Of a DNA stretch of 64,000 nt, positions 42,325 to 55,490 are shown piece by piece (the stretch's first letter is position 1; each line of letters starts with the position of its first letter). The DNA lies in assembly GCA_003586115.2 (NCBI GenBank), contig QVOM02000113.1, forward strand, positions 526,408 through 590,407, in the 5' to 3' direction. The notes under the pieces were generated by a model. That model searched no databases. It was not told the DNA's origin and was given only the letters and a program-made list of their open reading frames with translations. The translations under genes and the position numbers were made by a program. Source of the DNA: Salvator merianae (taxonomy: Eukaryota > Chordata > Lepidosauria > Squamata > Teiidae).

Positions 42325-44700
42325 TCATAAGAATATAAGAGGAGCCTTGCTGGAAAAGGGAACAGCCCGTCTAGTCCAGCATCCTGTCTCACACATTGAC
42401 CCACCAATTGCTTCTGGGCAATCTCAAGCAGAAGATGAAGGCAAAACTTTTACTTGCTCTCCACTGCCTGAAAAGCACCCTTAGAGATATCCTGCTTGTC
42501 AGTCCAAACTGGAGGCAATATCTAGGAATCCATTCCAGTAACAATCAATACACCTGTTTTCCATGAATTTGTTTATTTTTTTAACTATTTGGGCTGGTTG
42601 CTGTCACTGCTCTTCTAGCAGTAAATTCCATAGACTGATGATTCTCTGTTTAAAAACAAATCTTCCCCTATCAATCCTACTTCTCCTATCCATCAGCTTC
42701 ATAGAGTGTCCCCTTGGTTTTAATGCTGTGCAACAGAATTTTTTTTTTAATCTATCCACCTTTCCCACACCATGAATAATTTTATATACTGCAGTCAGAT
42801 CCCCTCTCAAACATTGTCTTTCAAGTCTGAATAGGCCTAGACATTGCAGCCTGATTTCATAAGGTACATGTTCCAGCCCCCTGGTCATTCTGCTTGCTCT
42901 TTTTGTACTCTTTCCAGATCTGCAATATGCTAAATAATTCAGTGTTAGCAACTTTTGCTATCTCCCTCCTTATCCCCACTTCTTAATCATTTACAAATAA
43001 CTTAAAAAGTGCAAGTCCCAATACTTTTTATGTCCCTTCACACTAAGTATTGTTCATTTATTACTAGTCTCTGTTACCCATTCTTTAGTCAGTTACCAAA
43101 CCAGGACAGAGAACTTGTCCTCTTATTCCATGACTGATTTGTTTATTAAGGAGCTTTTGATGAAGGATGTTGTCAAAAGTCTTCTGAAAGATCAGATAGA
43201 CAATGTCAACTGGATTGCCTTTATCCACGTACTTAATGATCTCAATGAATTCTGACAAGTTAATAAGGCATGATTTAGCTTTGCAGAAGCCATGTTGATT
43301 TCCTTTCAGCAATGCTTTTACCTCTACGTGCATACTAATTTTATCCTTAACTATGGTTTCCATCACTTTACCTGGAACTGATGTTAGACTATTTGTTCTC
43401 TGATTTTCCGGATCACTCTTGGATTCTTTTTTGAAAATTGGTGTTACATTTGCCACCCTCCAGTCTTTGGGCACAGACTCTGATTTTGGGGAAAGATTGG
43501 CTAAAAGCTCAGCAATTTCACATTTCTTTAAAAATTCTCAGATGAATGCCATCTGGTCCCAGTGATTTGCTATCATTCAGGTTATTAAGACATTTATGAG
43601 GACCTCCTCTCTAGTTATCTCTATTCAATTTAATTCTTCTGATTTTCTCCCTGAAAAGATAGGCTAAGCTGCAGACATATGCCTCTGTCTTTCTCAGTGA
43701 ATACAGAGGCAAACCATTCATTTAGCCTCTGTGCAATCTTCATAACTCTTTAATTATCCCTTTCTGTCCTTTGTCATCTAATGGTCCAATTGCTTTCCTG
43801 GTTGGATTCTTGCTTTTGATGTTTTTAGCAATGCATTCCTCAAAATCCTTCTTAGCATTCCTGATTGCCACCTTGCATTTTTTCCCCTTTCTTTTGCCAC
43901 AATTGATGCTCCTTCATATTCTCTTGATTAGGACAAGCCTTCTATTTTCTAAATTAGCTTTTATTGTTTTTAATAATTACCCATACTGCACTTGTAAGCC
44001 ACACTGGTGTCCTTTTGGACTTGGCAGTGCCTTTTCTTCTTTTAGGTATGCATGGTGATTGAGGCTCCATTATTGTATTTGTGAGAAGTCTTCAGGCTTT
44101 TTGGAATGATTGGTCCCTTTTAGTTTCCTTTTTACTAGCTTCTCATTTTTTGGATGTCTTCTTTATGAATGTTAAAATCTCTGTGTTAGATTTTTATCAA
44201 CTACTTACTGTCTGCATTTAAGTTGAAAGTTATTACACTGTGGTTATTGTTCCCTGTTGAATCAACTGCAGTCAAATTTTGTACCAGATCCTGTGCATTA
44301 CTTAGGATCAAGTTTCCTGGTTAATTTTCTGTGAATAATTCCAAAACCACCTGCTCTAGAGAAAAATAATACAGCATATCCAGAAATTTCATTTTCTCTC
44401 TCATGAGTTGAACAAGAGCTCACTCAAGATACGTGAGAGTAGTTGAAATCTCCTATTATAGCTACCATTTACTTTTTATATGCATCCTTTAACTTTATTT
44501 TCCAAATGCTGATCTCCTGTGGGGCTTTGAATAGGAGGGCAATATTAAGCTTGCTTTTTGATGTAGTATTCTTACCCACAACACTTCTGTGGATGGGTCT
44601 GATTCATGTAGACATCCAATAACATTCAATATCTTCTTTAATGTACTAGGCTGCACCACCTCCAGTTCCCTCTTTCCTCTCCTTCCTGTAGACTTGTAAG
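42325..44700 (-). mobile_element. CR1 lineage-2 LINE, nearly full-length, decayed
   Basis: 3' end on the left: 'cataagaatataagaggagcc...tctagtccagcatcc'. Reading leftward on the minus strand from 44.47 kb: VAIIGDFNYSHV (endonuclease GDFN motif, about 44427-44471), a lysine-rich linker near 43.8-43.9 kb, RT motifs in the frame 43474-43085 (DWRVANVTPIFKKE, NQHGFCKAKSCLINL, VDIVYLIFQKTFD), and the C-terminal frame 42951-42604 (LGLFRLERQCLRGDLTAVYKI). There are many stops and frame changes. The FADD-box region between 42.95 and 43.08 kb is largely missing. The 5' limit near 44.7 kb is approximate. Confidence 0.75.
43085..43474 (-). pseudogene. CR1 lineage-2 reverse transcriptase fragment
   Basis: A 129-codon open piece of the RT domain: MPKDWRVANVTPIFKKE (RT block upstream of 'NYRPVSLTS', here NQRTNSLTSVPGK), then QHGFCKAKSCLINLSEF and VDIVYLIFQKTFDN. 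The first catalytic Asp position of the 'LDF.KAFD' box has become I (YLIFQKTFD), so the catalytic site is broken even within the open piece. The frame ends before the second catalytic box. Confidence 0.75.
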
Positions 44701-45660
44701 CTCAGATAACTGTATCCTATTTGTTTTCTCTTTTTCCTCTGTGTGTCAATGTGTGCACATATGCATGTGTGGTGTTAAGCACAAGTTTTAAAATAACATC
44801 AACATTAATGATGATTATGATGACAAGAATGACTGGAACTCATGAGAGAAGAAATCAAGCTCCAAATATTAAAGGAGGGGGGTGCAAAAATGTTACTAAG
44901 TTACTAAACTTGCTCAAGTACAGTAAGTTATTGTTGAAGAAGTGTAACTACCAGAAAAGGGTTTAGTGTTCAGTGATGTTCAAATTTAAAATGAAAAGTT
45001 ATTAGTTGTAGCATAGTGTTCCTCTAAACACACAATAAAGCCTGTAATCCTCTCAGAACAGACATGGCATCCCCAACATAGACCAGACACCTTGCCTTTG
45101 GTGTTGAAGAGAACGGGGCCTGGGGACATCTCTTTGTACTGATCCAATGTGGAAAGGGCTTCAGTTTCTCCCATCTCAAGCTGTTGGCAACAGGGTGTGC
45201 TGCTTCCCAGCTAGACAAAAAAAAAAGAAAAAAAAAAAAGGCAAAGACACAACTGAAAAATATTTTTTTAGAAGAGAAGAAGGTTAGCAACGTTCAATTA
45301 GATGACAGCTTCAAGTTGGATTTTATTATAGAAAGTTGACAGCACTTCTTTTCTGGATTTTGTTTGCGTCCTGCCCTTTAAGATTTTTATAGTTACCCTG
45401 TCCAAAAGCTAAAAATGCTTCTGCTATAGTAATACAGAATTATAAGCATTAAACAATGATTCTAGTCACATTCTACTTTGACTATTAATATCCTTAATCT
45501 CTATACTCCACTGTAAAAAATAAAATACATAGCTTTGAAGAATTTTCTTCCACTGAGTTTATTAGGTGACTGTTCAGAAGTGAAATATGGCAGTTTACTG
45601 CTACTATTGCATCCTGCATTTCAAAGTAGTTTCTTTCTAGTTAATTCATTTGGCACTTGT
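44701..45660. other. Unassigned DNA with A-rich tract
   Basis: No gene recognised. A-rich run at about 45219-45240. A palindromic feature is not evident. Confidence 0.4.
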
Positions 45661-45665
45661 ATAAT

Positions 45666-45755
45666 AATCATAGAATCATAGAGTTGGAAGGGACCTCCGG
45701 GGTCATCAAGTCCAACCCCCTGCTCAATGCAAGATTTATTAAACCATTCAGACAG
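45666..45755 (-). mobile_element. CR1 LINE, very short 3' end
   Basis: 'aatcatagaatcatagagtt' then 'ggaagggacctccggggtca' and 'tccaaccccctgctcaatgc', matching the left end of the 59 kb CR1. Similarity fades after about 45755 ('attcagacagaac'), so about 90 bp remains. Same orientation as the other lineage-1 copies. Confidence 0.8.
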
Positions 45756-48700
45756 AACAACAATCAGGCCATAGGGCCTTTTGGCACTTGCCAGGTATAC
45801 TGGAACCAGCTGCTGGCCAGTACACTTTTTTCTGCAAGGGAGTAGTGCTACTCTGATGCTAACAGATGTGCTCATTAATTCAGAGTGAAATACTCTTTGT
45901 GCATGATGCATAGAGATGCTTTGTGCTTAGACAATGTACAAAGCTATTGGACATGAAATGTTATACGTACAGGCTTGACCAGAGTGCCTGGCAATGGGAA
46001 CTACATTTTAAATGTAAAATGTACTCAATTTTGGAAAAAGGAGTAGGCTTGACTGTGACCCACCCTCTCCTTTCCCCACAAGGAAATAGCCTGGTGCAAA
46101 ACCACCATCAATATGCTAATGTTCGATTTACTCCATGTAATTGGAAATGTCTAAAAATATGGCCAGAGCTAGTGCATTCTAATCAGAATTATATATCCCA
46201 AAGAATATCTTAATACAAACAGAAGCCAGATGTGAATTTAAGTATGCCCATCAGGAATGTCTGGCAGAAATGTTGGTTTGAAAGAAAAAGATGTTCTAAC
46301 ACTTTGACAGCTTGCTTCATGTCTGTACTATCCCATTGTTAGATGTTAACCAAAGCTTGTTTGGACTATCAAACAGCAACTGAACAGGAATTTTGACAAC
46401 ACAGATATGTTACCTGACATTTGCACATAACATCTACCCTTCTTATATGTTACTGAACTTTACACTCTGCATGGAACCTGTACATCCATTTCTAAAAGCA
46501 TGCCCTAAAATATTATATTGCAGTCTATGAGGGACATGTTGTTTCACACACTTAGGTATTTCCTTTCCTTGAGTGACCAACTCCTTGGTCAAAATTAGGG
46601 TTAAATAGGTTCAAGGTTCAGGGTATAGCACGGTCTTCCATCCTCCTGTTTCCTGTCATGTGATCTGTCATCACACAGTCTTCTACTACTGGATCCCCAT
46701 CCTTCACCTCACCACCTCGCATCTGACAACTGTACAGCAGACTCCAAGCAAAATAGGACTATTTGCTGTTTTCCCCAAGTACTTCGTTTCCAAGTTCTGT
46801 GATTTTTGATCATCATTCCAGCACTTCTGCAGATTTACCATAGATTTGTAGCCCCCTCACAGTTGGAGACCCAGCACACTGCTAGCAACTTGCCAGAACA
46901 TGAGAGAAGCTGTTGGGTATCTTTAGCTTAGCACACCCTTATCAGGTAGCAGTGAGGCTTTTGCTCTTTAGTTCTTGTGGGAAAACTAGTCTGAGATACC
47001 TCTGTCAAAAACCCTTTCTCCCACTCCCTGCACTTTGACAATAGCTAGGCTAGTTTACATAGTAGCGAGCATCTGTCAATTATCCCTTAACAACAGAGGG
47101 CTCAGAGTTTAATTCTGCTAGCGCCTACTTAAAATGGATACATTGCATTGATCTGCTGCACTAGTTTGACAATCAGCTGTTTTTCAAACCACATGTTGCT
47201 TCTAGCCACTTTTCCTGTTGTTCTTTTGATTGTATAGTTTATAAAGAAAACTGTTTTATTTTAGAACTCTACTTGTTTTGGAGCCTGCTTCTTCACCTTT
47301 TTTCTAGCTAATTGAATTCAGTTTCTTTTCTTTTTGACAAAAAAAAAAAAAAAGCCTGCTATATCTATTTTATAGCCTAAAACCCCCACAATAACAGGAA
47401 CTGAGAAAGCTATTTTCCACACACCTCTGTTCTTATTGTTCTGTTCTAAGGTAGAGAGTGTGAAAAGGCTGTTTGGCTTTTAGTCTAGACTAAAGATGAG
47501 TGCAGAAAGAGCCCTAGCTGAGTGGCGGACATGCTCTGAATCTGCTCCAGGCCAGATGTTGGCATTTTTCCATCTGGTCTGGATCAAGAAAACATAGCCC
47601 CATCTTTGTAGCATTTATAAGCTTCAAGAATGGGTCTGCAATATTTTCTAGTGCAAGCTTTGAAGACAATCTTCAAAACTCTAACAAGGAAATAGTTCAG
47701 GCCTACTTTAGGGTACTAGACCAATATTGAAATGACAGGGACATGTACTATTCATAGGAAAGAATAGGTAAGAACAGTTCACCTGGAGTAGAAAAGGGAA
47801 GGCGTATCCACATTGCCGTTGGTATTGGACTAGGAGAGTGGTGTTCCAGGCCTCACAATGCAGACAGCACTTGCTGGACCTGGATTGGAAAAGGCTGGAA
47901 CAGACTATTTAGACTTCCCCAGGGAGGTACATATGAAAACAATACTTTCTTTGATGATGTTGCATTTGACAATGGTAAACCTTGAATTAAAAACACCTAC
48001 TGCTGCCTACAAATATTTCAATATATCATTGAAAAAAAGAAAAAAAAAGAAAGAAGAAAGAAAGAAGGACCAACCCTTTTGTTTTTTTCAGACTTTAAAG
48101 AGCTAATTGCAAGACTGTTTATTTATACATTTGCACAGCCCACATCGTGCTTAAAGAAGGAGGAAAAGCAAGCTACAACAGTTTCCTATTATGTTTTATG
48201 GTGAGTTCCCATTCAGGAAGTAGAAAGTAATTACTTATGTCTTGGAAGGGACACATGGTTATAGACATAATGTAGACCTAATGTATTCATGTGAAGGTTT
48301 ATTACTTGCCATAGGTTCCGTACCAGAAATCTGAGAGTTGTTTCTCTGGTTTTCCGCCCTCCACTATCATGCATGCAGACCAGTATGATGCACTTAGAAT
48401 CATAACATTTGTTCCTAAATTCCTTTTGGATGAATGAGAAAGTAATCAAGTCTTTAGATGTTGTAGATTACTTGATGCATTTGCTGGGCTAATAGAGTAC
48501 TCAAAGTATTGCATCACCCTACTGCAATTGAATGAAACCTCTAACTCAAAGGCAATTCATCTGGTTGCATTAAAGTAGTTTAAGAAATTTCTCAGCAGTT
48601 AGTAAATGAACTGATTTAGCATCTTTGGAGGCTCAGTGCCAACAAGAAAGGACACATGTGAACATATGCTGACCACAGGACACATTATTAGGCTATGTAT

Positions 48701-48840
48701 TTCTGTAATCTATTATTGGATACTCACACTGTGTAAGTTATACATACACAATCTTTCATGTACTTAGCTTTTTTCCCTTCCCAAAGACATATATAGGACC
48801 GTTTCATGCTTTCACATTAGAATGAGATAATTATTTCATT
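45756..48840. other. Unassigned DNA
   Basis: No gene recognised. 'gagtgcagaaagagccctag' at 47490-47510 looks like an isolated right end of the GGCTCTTTCTGCACT family. A-rich runs at 47338-47353 and 48030-48066 (the latter GAAA-rich). Confidence 0.4.
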
Positions 48841-48844
48841 GTAA

Positions 48845-49065
48845 CATGGAATTGACCCCACAGCATGGACACCATCCACATTGTGGGGCTCTGTTCTTGA
48901 ATTTCAGCAGGATACCAGCATTCTGCTCTGAATATTTGCCATAACAGCGGTCAGGAAGCATCCAGCTGTTTCCATGGTGACCAGCAGCATTGTGCAGCAT
49001 GTAGGTGCATGCAGGCACAGTCACCTGATTGCACAAGCACAGCTGACACACACAACACAGCTATG
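48845..49065. repeat. Family B repeat fragment
   Basis: 'cagcatggacaccatcca', 'cagcaggataccagcattctg', 'ccataacagcggtcaggaagc' and 'ccatggtgaccagcagcat' match the order of blocks at 25.5-25.65 kb. Neither terminal repeat is visible. Confidence 0.5.
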
Positions 49066-49084
49066 TGTTCTGTGAAAGAAAATT

Positions 49085-49285
49085 AGACTCTGGCAAGTAG
49101 AGATGCATTGATCAGAGTATAGTTTATTTTAGAAGCTCTCATGAACATGAAGAAAGCCAATGATACAACAAAGTCTTTGCCTGCTCCTCAATTATAGGGT
49201 TTATATATGTTACTTGCTTATTACAAAGGAAGAATTAATGCTGTTTTGAAGGCAAAGCGTGGTCACACCAAATATTGATTTAATT
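49085..49285 (-). repeat. LTR-like fragment (family E)
   Basis: On the minus strand: 'ttcctttgtaataagcaagt' then 'aacatatataaaccct' (TATA-like), and further on 'aataaactatactctgatca' then 'atgcatct'. The first part matches 53.51-53.55 kb and the second part 53.25-53.29 kb, both on the plus strand. TATA followed by AATAAA suggests an LTR U3-R-U5. No coding sequence nearby. Confidence 0.35.
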
Positions 49286-52200
49286 TAGCTTTCTCTTCTG
49301 TTCATTCACTTTGCATTTTGTTAATTGATAAAAACAAATTATTAACACTTCTATTTTTGAAAGCATTCTTCCTTCACAGCCTTTTTTCCACACTGGCCTA
49401 AAACTTTTGTACGGTACTATCTATCTATATATCTACCTACCTACCTACCGTGAGATTCCTTTCAAGGCAAGCCATTTCAATCCCCAGGGGTTTTCTAGAA
49501 GTATTTTTACTATAAGTGAAAAGTGTCATTGCTTTGGGTGTGTATCCCACCAGAGTAGTGCTTGTTATTTCTTGCTTAAGTGTATTTCTGTCATTGTTTA
49601 CTGTCCCCAAACACATTTTGTTTCCATCTTCAACCAAAACTCCAATAACTGTATAGACTGACAACCAATTAGTAAAGTTAAGTTAGGACCTCAAGGGCTA
49701 AAACTGAGTAGAATAGTCAGGGCCTTGTGCTTGAATTCAATTGTTATCCTGGTGTAGTTTTTGTCCACCTCCTTTAATGCACTTATAAAGCTGCTGGTAT
49801 TATACATGTGTAGATCATAGACTATACAGTTATTTCATGGTAAAATCGTACCATGAATTTCATACAGGTTGACAACCATTATTCTTTGGCGAATGGTTTA
49901 TCAGGGATATGGAAGTCAGTCAAGTCAATCTGCCCAGTGGAGGAGCAGTATGTGTAGCAAGACCCTCTGACTTAGCCCATACATCTCCCTTGTCATCCAT
50001 TATCCAAAGATGAAAAAGAACCATAGCATGCACATTTAAAGTTCTACAGCAATGACAGCCTAACACTCAATCTCCACAATGCTGGTAGCCAGAGTCTTCT
50101 CACTTTCCTTTGAACTGAGAATCTAGTGCCACCCTGTTCCAAGGACACCAGGGTCAACCCCCCCCCCCCCCGAAAAAAAAGTTTGTCCATGTTTTAGAAG
50201 GATGCTTTGCCCTTTTGTCTCCTAAGGATGTTTCAGTATTGGTGCTTTTCTTCTTCACTTTCCACTGGCTCACTCCCAGTTTGTTTATGACACACCCAAC
50301 TCCAGGAGTTTACAGTCTTCTTGCAATGGGAAGGATGTGCTCAAGAGGACAGTCCTTCACCCTTTACAGTGGTGTTGGTTTTGGTACTAGCCTCCTTTAA
50401 TCTGTTTATGTAAAATAGACAAAACGCCCAACAGCACAAACTAAATTCTTGAGTAATACACAGGAATTTCAAAGAAAGCAAGGGCAAATAAACAGATTTA
50501 TATATGTATATATCTATATAAAAATCAGTCCATCTGATATTGCAGTTCCTAGTCGCACAGTGTAACATTATTCACATCAATTACTCTTGATTCTAATAAG
50601 AAAAACATAGATATAGTTATTCAAGGTGAATCTGAGATGCCTGATCTCCTGCTTTGCATCAGTAAACCGAAATGCCAAATGCTGCATGCAATCTAGCACA
50701 ATAAATGACTGTAAACACACACTTAAACAACATTAACCATAAAGAGACACAGTGAGAGGACAGAACAGATTAGCACATGAAGCAGTAATTCTTCTTAAGC
50801 AGTTATTTAGAGAAAGAAACCTATTGTCACCTGAACTTTTTCTCTTAGACAAAACAAAAATACGGACAAACCTTGATCCTAATACAAACTTGTACTGGTA
50901 CATAAACATTAGCAAGTGTCTTCCAGCTCATGATAGAACCAATTGGCAAAACTCAGACGGGATAGATTGCCATAAGTCAACAGCTACCAAGTAGGGTCTT
51001 CTTCACAAGCTTTTGTGAAGAGCAAATTTGCCCTTCAATGGCATGTACAACACTCTTTTCTATTTTCCTTTGTGTTTTCCTACAGCAAAGTAGTCATTCA
51101 ATGGCATGTATACTACCCTTTTCTTTAGCTGCTAATCACACAAGGAGATGACTAGGTACAATTACCTTACCATCCATCAGCTTCTAAAGTCTTCATTGTT
51201 TCATGTCTCAGTATTTCCATTCCAGTCTTACAGGATCTGTAGAAGCAGAGGCTTAGAAGCATACAGACCTTTCAGTATCATCCATGCAGCCTTTTTGTGT
51301 GGTTTAAGCAGAGTATTTCTCTTCCACAGGCTAATTGAGCTCAAACCTGCTTTATAATAGCACTTCTGTAGCAAGCTACAAAGGAAAGAAGCAGATAGAT
51401 TTAGACATCAGTCCACAACTGATGAAGGACTAGAAAGGAGAAGTGCAGTATACTTGCTCATTCTTAGGGCAGGAAATTCTGCATTCAGTTTCATTCCCCC
51501 CCCCCCTCAAATAATAATCACCACCATCATTTCAGGTTTGTAATGCTACTCCCCACACACAGGACACCTCTAAAAAGCTCAGGTGACTATTAGACATTTC
51601 CCTATTAAACTTCAAGTAGCTTGAGTAGCAGTGACAGAAATATATAAACTGATGAATGATAAGGTATGGAAAGTTCCAGGGTCACTATTGCACAGGTATA
51701 GCTGATATAATACTATGCAATTTTCTCTAGTCAGTACTGTAATAAAAATTAAGCACATTACTGAGTTTAGCAGCAGGACATCTCCTAGGCTGAAGCTAAA
51801 CCTACAATAAACATTCAGTTTGTTGGGGGTGGGGGTGGCCAGTACCCCTGTGAATAATGGACATTCTGAAACCAACAAACTTACACACACACACACAAAC
51901 ACTGAAAACCCAAGTTTTATTGTGCCATTCATACTTCCTCTCTTTCAAACAACACTCAGATCAAGTTTATATATATTACATAAAATACAGTTGTGCATAA
52001 CATTTCTCCAATGAAACAACCTTGAAATATTTGGGTAGGTAAAGTGACATATCCCAAATAGACAGATAGATCAATGGATAGGCAACTAAGCAATAGTGAA
52101 ATTCATCCTCTTCCTTCAAACACAGATTCTATATCTCTATCCTGGCAACTTAGAAACATGCACATACTCTACCACATTCATACACTATCACTCAGTTCCT

Positions 52201-53230
52201 ACACAAACCTCCCATAACTCCTTTTCCTATCCTGTTTGCAAACACACAAATCCATCTCCAAGTAGGACAAATCAATTTATAGTTTCTGTCTTTACAATCT
52301 TATTCACAGAACCACAATTATTTTCCTTGTTTATTTTCATCCGAACTTTCCTCTTGCAAAAGGTTGCTAACACCACTCTCAGAAACCCAGACACTGCTAC
52401 TTTACTCTTCCTGCAACTCATCACATGCTATGCCTTCAAAAGAACTCTGCCTACTTGATCTCTGATTCTCTCCAAAATTCACAGTGAACCTCAGTAATAG
52501 TGGCTATAGTACCATACTCAACATATAACACATTCCAGTTTGCATCGTGAGTCCTTTTCCAGCAGGTTTAATGGGGAACAAGAAGGAAAACATGCTTTTC
52601 TGTTAAAAAGGGCCACAGTCACAAACAAAGTGAAAGGAGCAGACACATAGCAGGTCTAGAGCCTGCTAGGGTCTCCAATTTTTTCAATTCTTCCAGTTCT
52701 TTTACTGGGTACAGTGGCACTGGCACATGAGCAACATTAGAATATTTGGAGGAGAGGCAGTCATTTTCTCTTTTTCAGCAACCGATTTCTCCCTTTCCAA
52801 TCTCAAATTTGCTTCAGTTTTAGCTCATTATTTCATCATTTCACTTCAGAGAGGCCGGTTGATGGCTTGAGGCCTCATTTAAACCATTTGAAGAACACAT
52901 CCCATTTGTTTGAGTCATGTCCTGCAAGTGGCCAGGATCCTTAAGAAATTTACCAATCTTTATTGAATGTTCCTTCCATTTGAAATTGCAGTTAGAATTT
53001 CCCCTGGCCTTAAAATTCCAAGTATCCAAAATCTACAAGAATGTACATAAAAATGAGCTGGAATCTCTTTTGTGGGGAGCTTACCATGCCTTGAAAATTA
53101 GCCACCTATTTTCTTTCAGTCACAAACACAAACCCATACGATTTCTGGCTCACATGACTAGCAATGTGACAAGGACATCTTAACTGGAGACCATCTTTTC
53201 CCAGGGGCTTCAACCAGTTCACAACTATTG
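49286..53230. other. Unassigned DNA with small simple repeats
   Basis: About 4 kb without a recognisable gene. Simple repeats: (CTAT)n/(CTAC)n at 49418-49448, C13 at 50159-50171 followed by A8, C10 at 51498-51507, CA-rich at 51884-51897. The 120-codon frame at 52096 is Thr/Ser/Phe-rich with no domain. Confidence 0.4.
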
Positions 53231-53234
53231 CACT

Positions 53235-53565
53235 CTTCGGCACACTCTCAACACATAAACTATGCTCTGATCAATGCTTCTCCAGCTATCCTGGTCCCAG
53301 TAACGTGCATTTGCACCCAAATTGTGGAAGAAAATTAAGGCTAGGGACTTTCCAATATGACAGCTGATATCTGTAAACCCATTAAAAGCTTGGCATAGGA
53401 AAATTTATAATCAGCTGGCAATGGAGCAAGGAACACTTTCACAAGCAAGTATATGCTAAGAAAAGAGGAACTAGGGTTTTGCTAGCATACAGGCATAAAT
53501 GAATCATGTTTCCTTTGCAATAAACAAGTAGCGTATATAAACTCTGTAGTTGCTCTCAGTAAAGC
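53235..53565 (+). repeat. LTR-like fragments (family E), rearranged
   Basis: 'cataaactatgctctgatca' plus 'atgcttctcc' at 53250-53282, and 'tttcctttgcaataaacaag' then 'tagcgtatataaactctg' at 53508-53548. Both match parts of the minus-strand copy at 49.1-49.29 kb but in swapped order: the R/U5-like part precedes the U3/TATA-like part by about 250 bp. Two overlapping LTR pieces with a short internal region would give this order. Confidence 0.35.
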
Positions 53566-53716
53566 TGTGTGGCACAAATTAGTGCTCCACAACTAGCTGT
53601 GATTGGGAGCTGTTGAATGCTGCTCCCAGTCAGGCAGGCCTCCACAAAGTATGAAGCCACTTTGCTATCGAACGTCCCTGAGGTTTGCTCATTCAAAGTG
53701 CAAAAAGGTCCATATT
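53566..53716. repeat. Family B right-end fragment
   Basis: 'cacaaattagtgctccacaa' then 'ctagctgtgattggga', and 'aaagtgcaaaaaggtcc' at its right edge. It matches 55375-55490 in the same orientation and 56500-56600 in reverse. Confidence 0.5.
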
Positions 53717-53749
53717 TATCTATCCTTGGATCCAAATGCACTGGAGAGG

Positions 53750-53783
53750 AGAGAGACACAGAGAGAGAGAGAGAGAGAGAAAC
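53750..53783. repeat. (GA)n microsatellite
   Basis: 'gagagagacacagagagagagagagagagagaa'. The overlapping plus-strand frames translate it as alternating Arg-Glu and are not genes. Confidence 0.9.
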
Positions 53784-53834
53784 AAGGAGGGTGAGGGGAA
53801 AGACAAACAAACATGGGGTGGGGAGGAAACACAC

Positions 53835-54575
53835 AATGGGTCCAGGAAGCAAGAGTGAGAGAGGAGCAAGAGGAAGATTTTTTAAAATCACAGGTTTTAT
53901 TGCTTGGGCTAGACAGGGGTGGAGAAACATTCAGGATTGGTTACCTGGCCTTGGTGAAAAGGATGCTGGGAACTAGTGGGAGGGACCCAGAACAATAGAT
54001 ACCAGCCAGACACTTGGCTTTCTGTGCTATGGAGAATAAGGCTGGGAAGGGCCGGGGCAGTGAAGGTCACGTGCTCAGGGTAACTGCAGGTCAGGAACCA
54101 TACAGACAATGGCTAGCAATAAAAGTCAAAAAGATTTCCTGATGGGTAATCAGGTAAGCAGGATGATTGCCTACTATTTTCTGTTAAAACACTGCAGTTT
54201 GCCAATATTTTGTAATGAAAAAAAATGACACCGTTTAGACATCTTTTGTATTTTTATCCAAGTGCACCTGCTATATGTATACAGTCTGCAGAAGCTTTCT
54301 ATTATTCTGAAGGAAGCCAACAAGACCTTTTAACATTGATCCTTGTTAGCAGAAGGGAGGGGAGGGAGCCAAATGAAAATGTCACAATAGCTTCTGCTTT
54401 TTAAAATGAAGTTTGGGTTTTCAAGATGGCACAAGAATCCAGGCCACTGCTGGCCCATTTCCTGACTTTCAACAAGTCATAATATTCAATGCTTTATGTT
54501 CCCACTGACACAAGGTTGCTTATGTCTTATGTACCAAAGTGTGTGTAAATTCATATTTAAGAAGGATTAAACAGG
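53835..54575. repeat. Dispersed repeat family C, copy 3
   Basis: Aligns along its whole length with 62.83-63.69 kb: 'gggagggacccag', 'atggagaataaggctgg', 'tgctcagggtaactg', 'tgatgggtaatca', 'gtttgccaatattttg', 'cttatgtaccaaagt'. On the minus strand 'caataaaacctgtgat' (about 53890-53905) could be an LTR polyadenylation signal. No coding frame of note. Confidence 0.6.
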
Positions 54576-55230
54576 ATCCACCAAGTGACATCTGAGGTGA
54601 CAGTGCAACCTAAGGATTTATTTTGTCCTTCATGAACCATTGCATCATTCCAAAAGATAGCAATCCATTTTTAAAGTCAGAATTAAATTTGTGTCAGATT
54701 GTTAGCAAACCACCCAAAGTGGGTTGGGACTCCTGCATGTTTCGTCTTGCAAGCCTGGTCTTCTTCAACACTAAATGCAAGGTGAGAGGCAATTAATTGT
54801 GAGGTAAATTCAACAATGAATGTCCCTGCTTTTCATCACTTCCTATTTCATATGTATATAGCCAGGAGCAAGGGTGCAAGTCAGACTTGTATACAATGGC
54901 ACTGCACAAACTCAGTGCTAGGCAGAGGCCTGGGAATTCATGGAAAAGTGGGATCACAGTTGTGATGCATAAGCCCTATGCAGCTCCACTCATACAGCCA
55001 GCTGGAAAAGAGGAAGCAACAATGGATCAAGGAGTAAGTGCCTTTGCTGTTCAATTCACCTCATACTTAACTGCCCCTCACTTGCTCCTGACCTTGACTT
55101 TGGCATCAAAGAGGAGGAGAAGGAAGAAGAAGTGGCTAAATTCTTAAGATAGCAGAAATTAAGATATAGATAGCTACAAAAAAGGTAGGAATGTACAATT
55201 GAGGAAGTAAGGGTGATTGTGAGTAAAAGA
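54576..55230. other. Unassigned DNA
   Basis: No recognised feature. Confidence 0.4.
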
Positions 55231-55235
55231 GAAAA

Positions 55236-55490
55236 TAAGGGTGTTTTGACCCCATAGCACAATTGCAAGATCACACAGGTGTAGCTACGGCACATAGCAT
55301 TGCCTTGCATTTGCACCCAGAATTGGGTGCAAATGACTTGAGTGGGAGCAGGATAGCTGCTCCTGCTCAAGCTGTGGAACACAAATTAGTGCTCCATAGC
55401 TAGCTGTGATTGGAAGCAGCTGTAGGTTACTCCCAGTCATAGGGGCTTCTGCAAAGTGCAGAGACACTAGCTTAAAGTGTGAAAAGGCTC
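55236..55490. repeat. Family B repeat copy
   Basis: Contains 'cacaaattagtgctccatag' then 'ctagctgtgattgg', and ends 'aaagtgtgaaaaggctct'. An internal palindrome 'tttgcacccagaattgggtg' then 'caaa' lies at 55311-55334, and 'gagcaggatagctgctcctgctc' at 55348-55370. Confidence 0.45.

Noticed and set aside
43771..44058. Plus-strand 95-codon hydrophobic frame
   Set aside because: Antisense of the lysine-rich linker of the lineage-2 CR1; Leu/Phe-rich because AAA/AAG codons read as TTT/CTT.
53603..53976. Arg-Glu repeat proteins on the plus strand
   Set aside because: Translation of the (GA)n microsatellite within repeat DNA.
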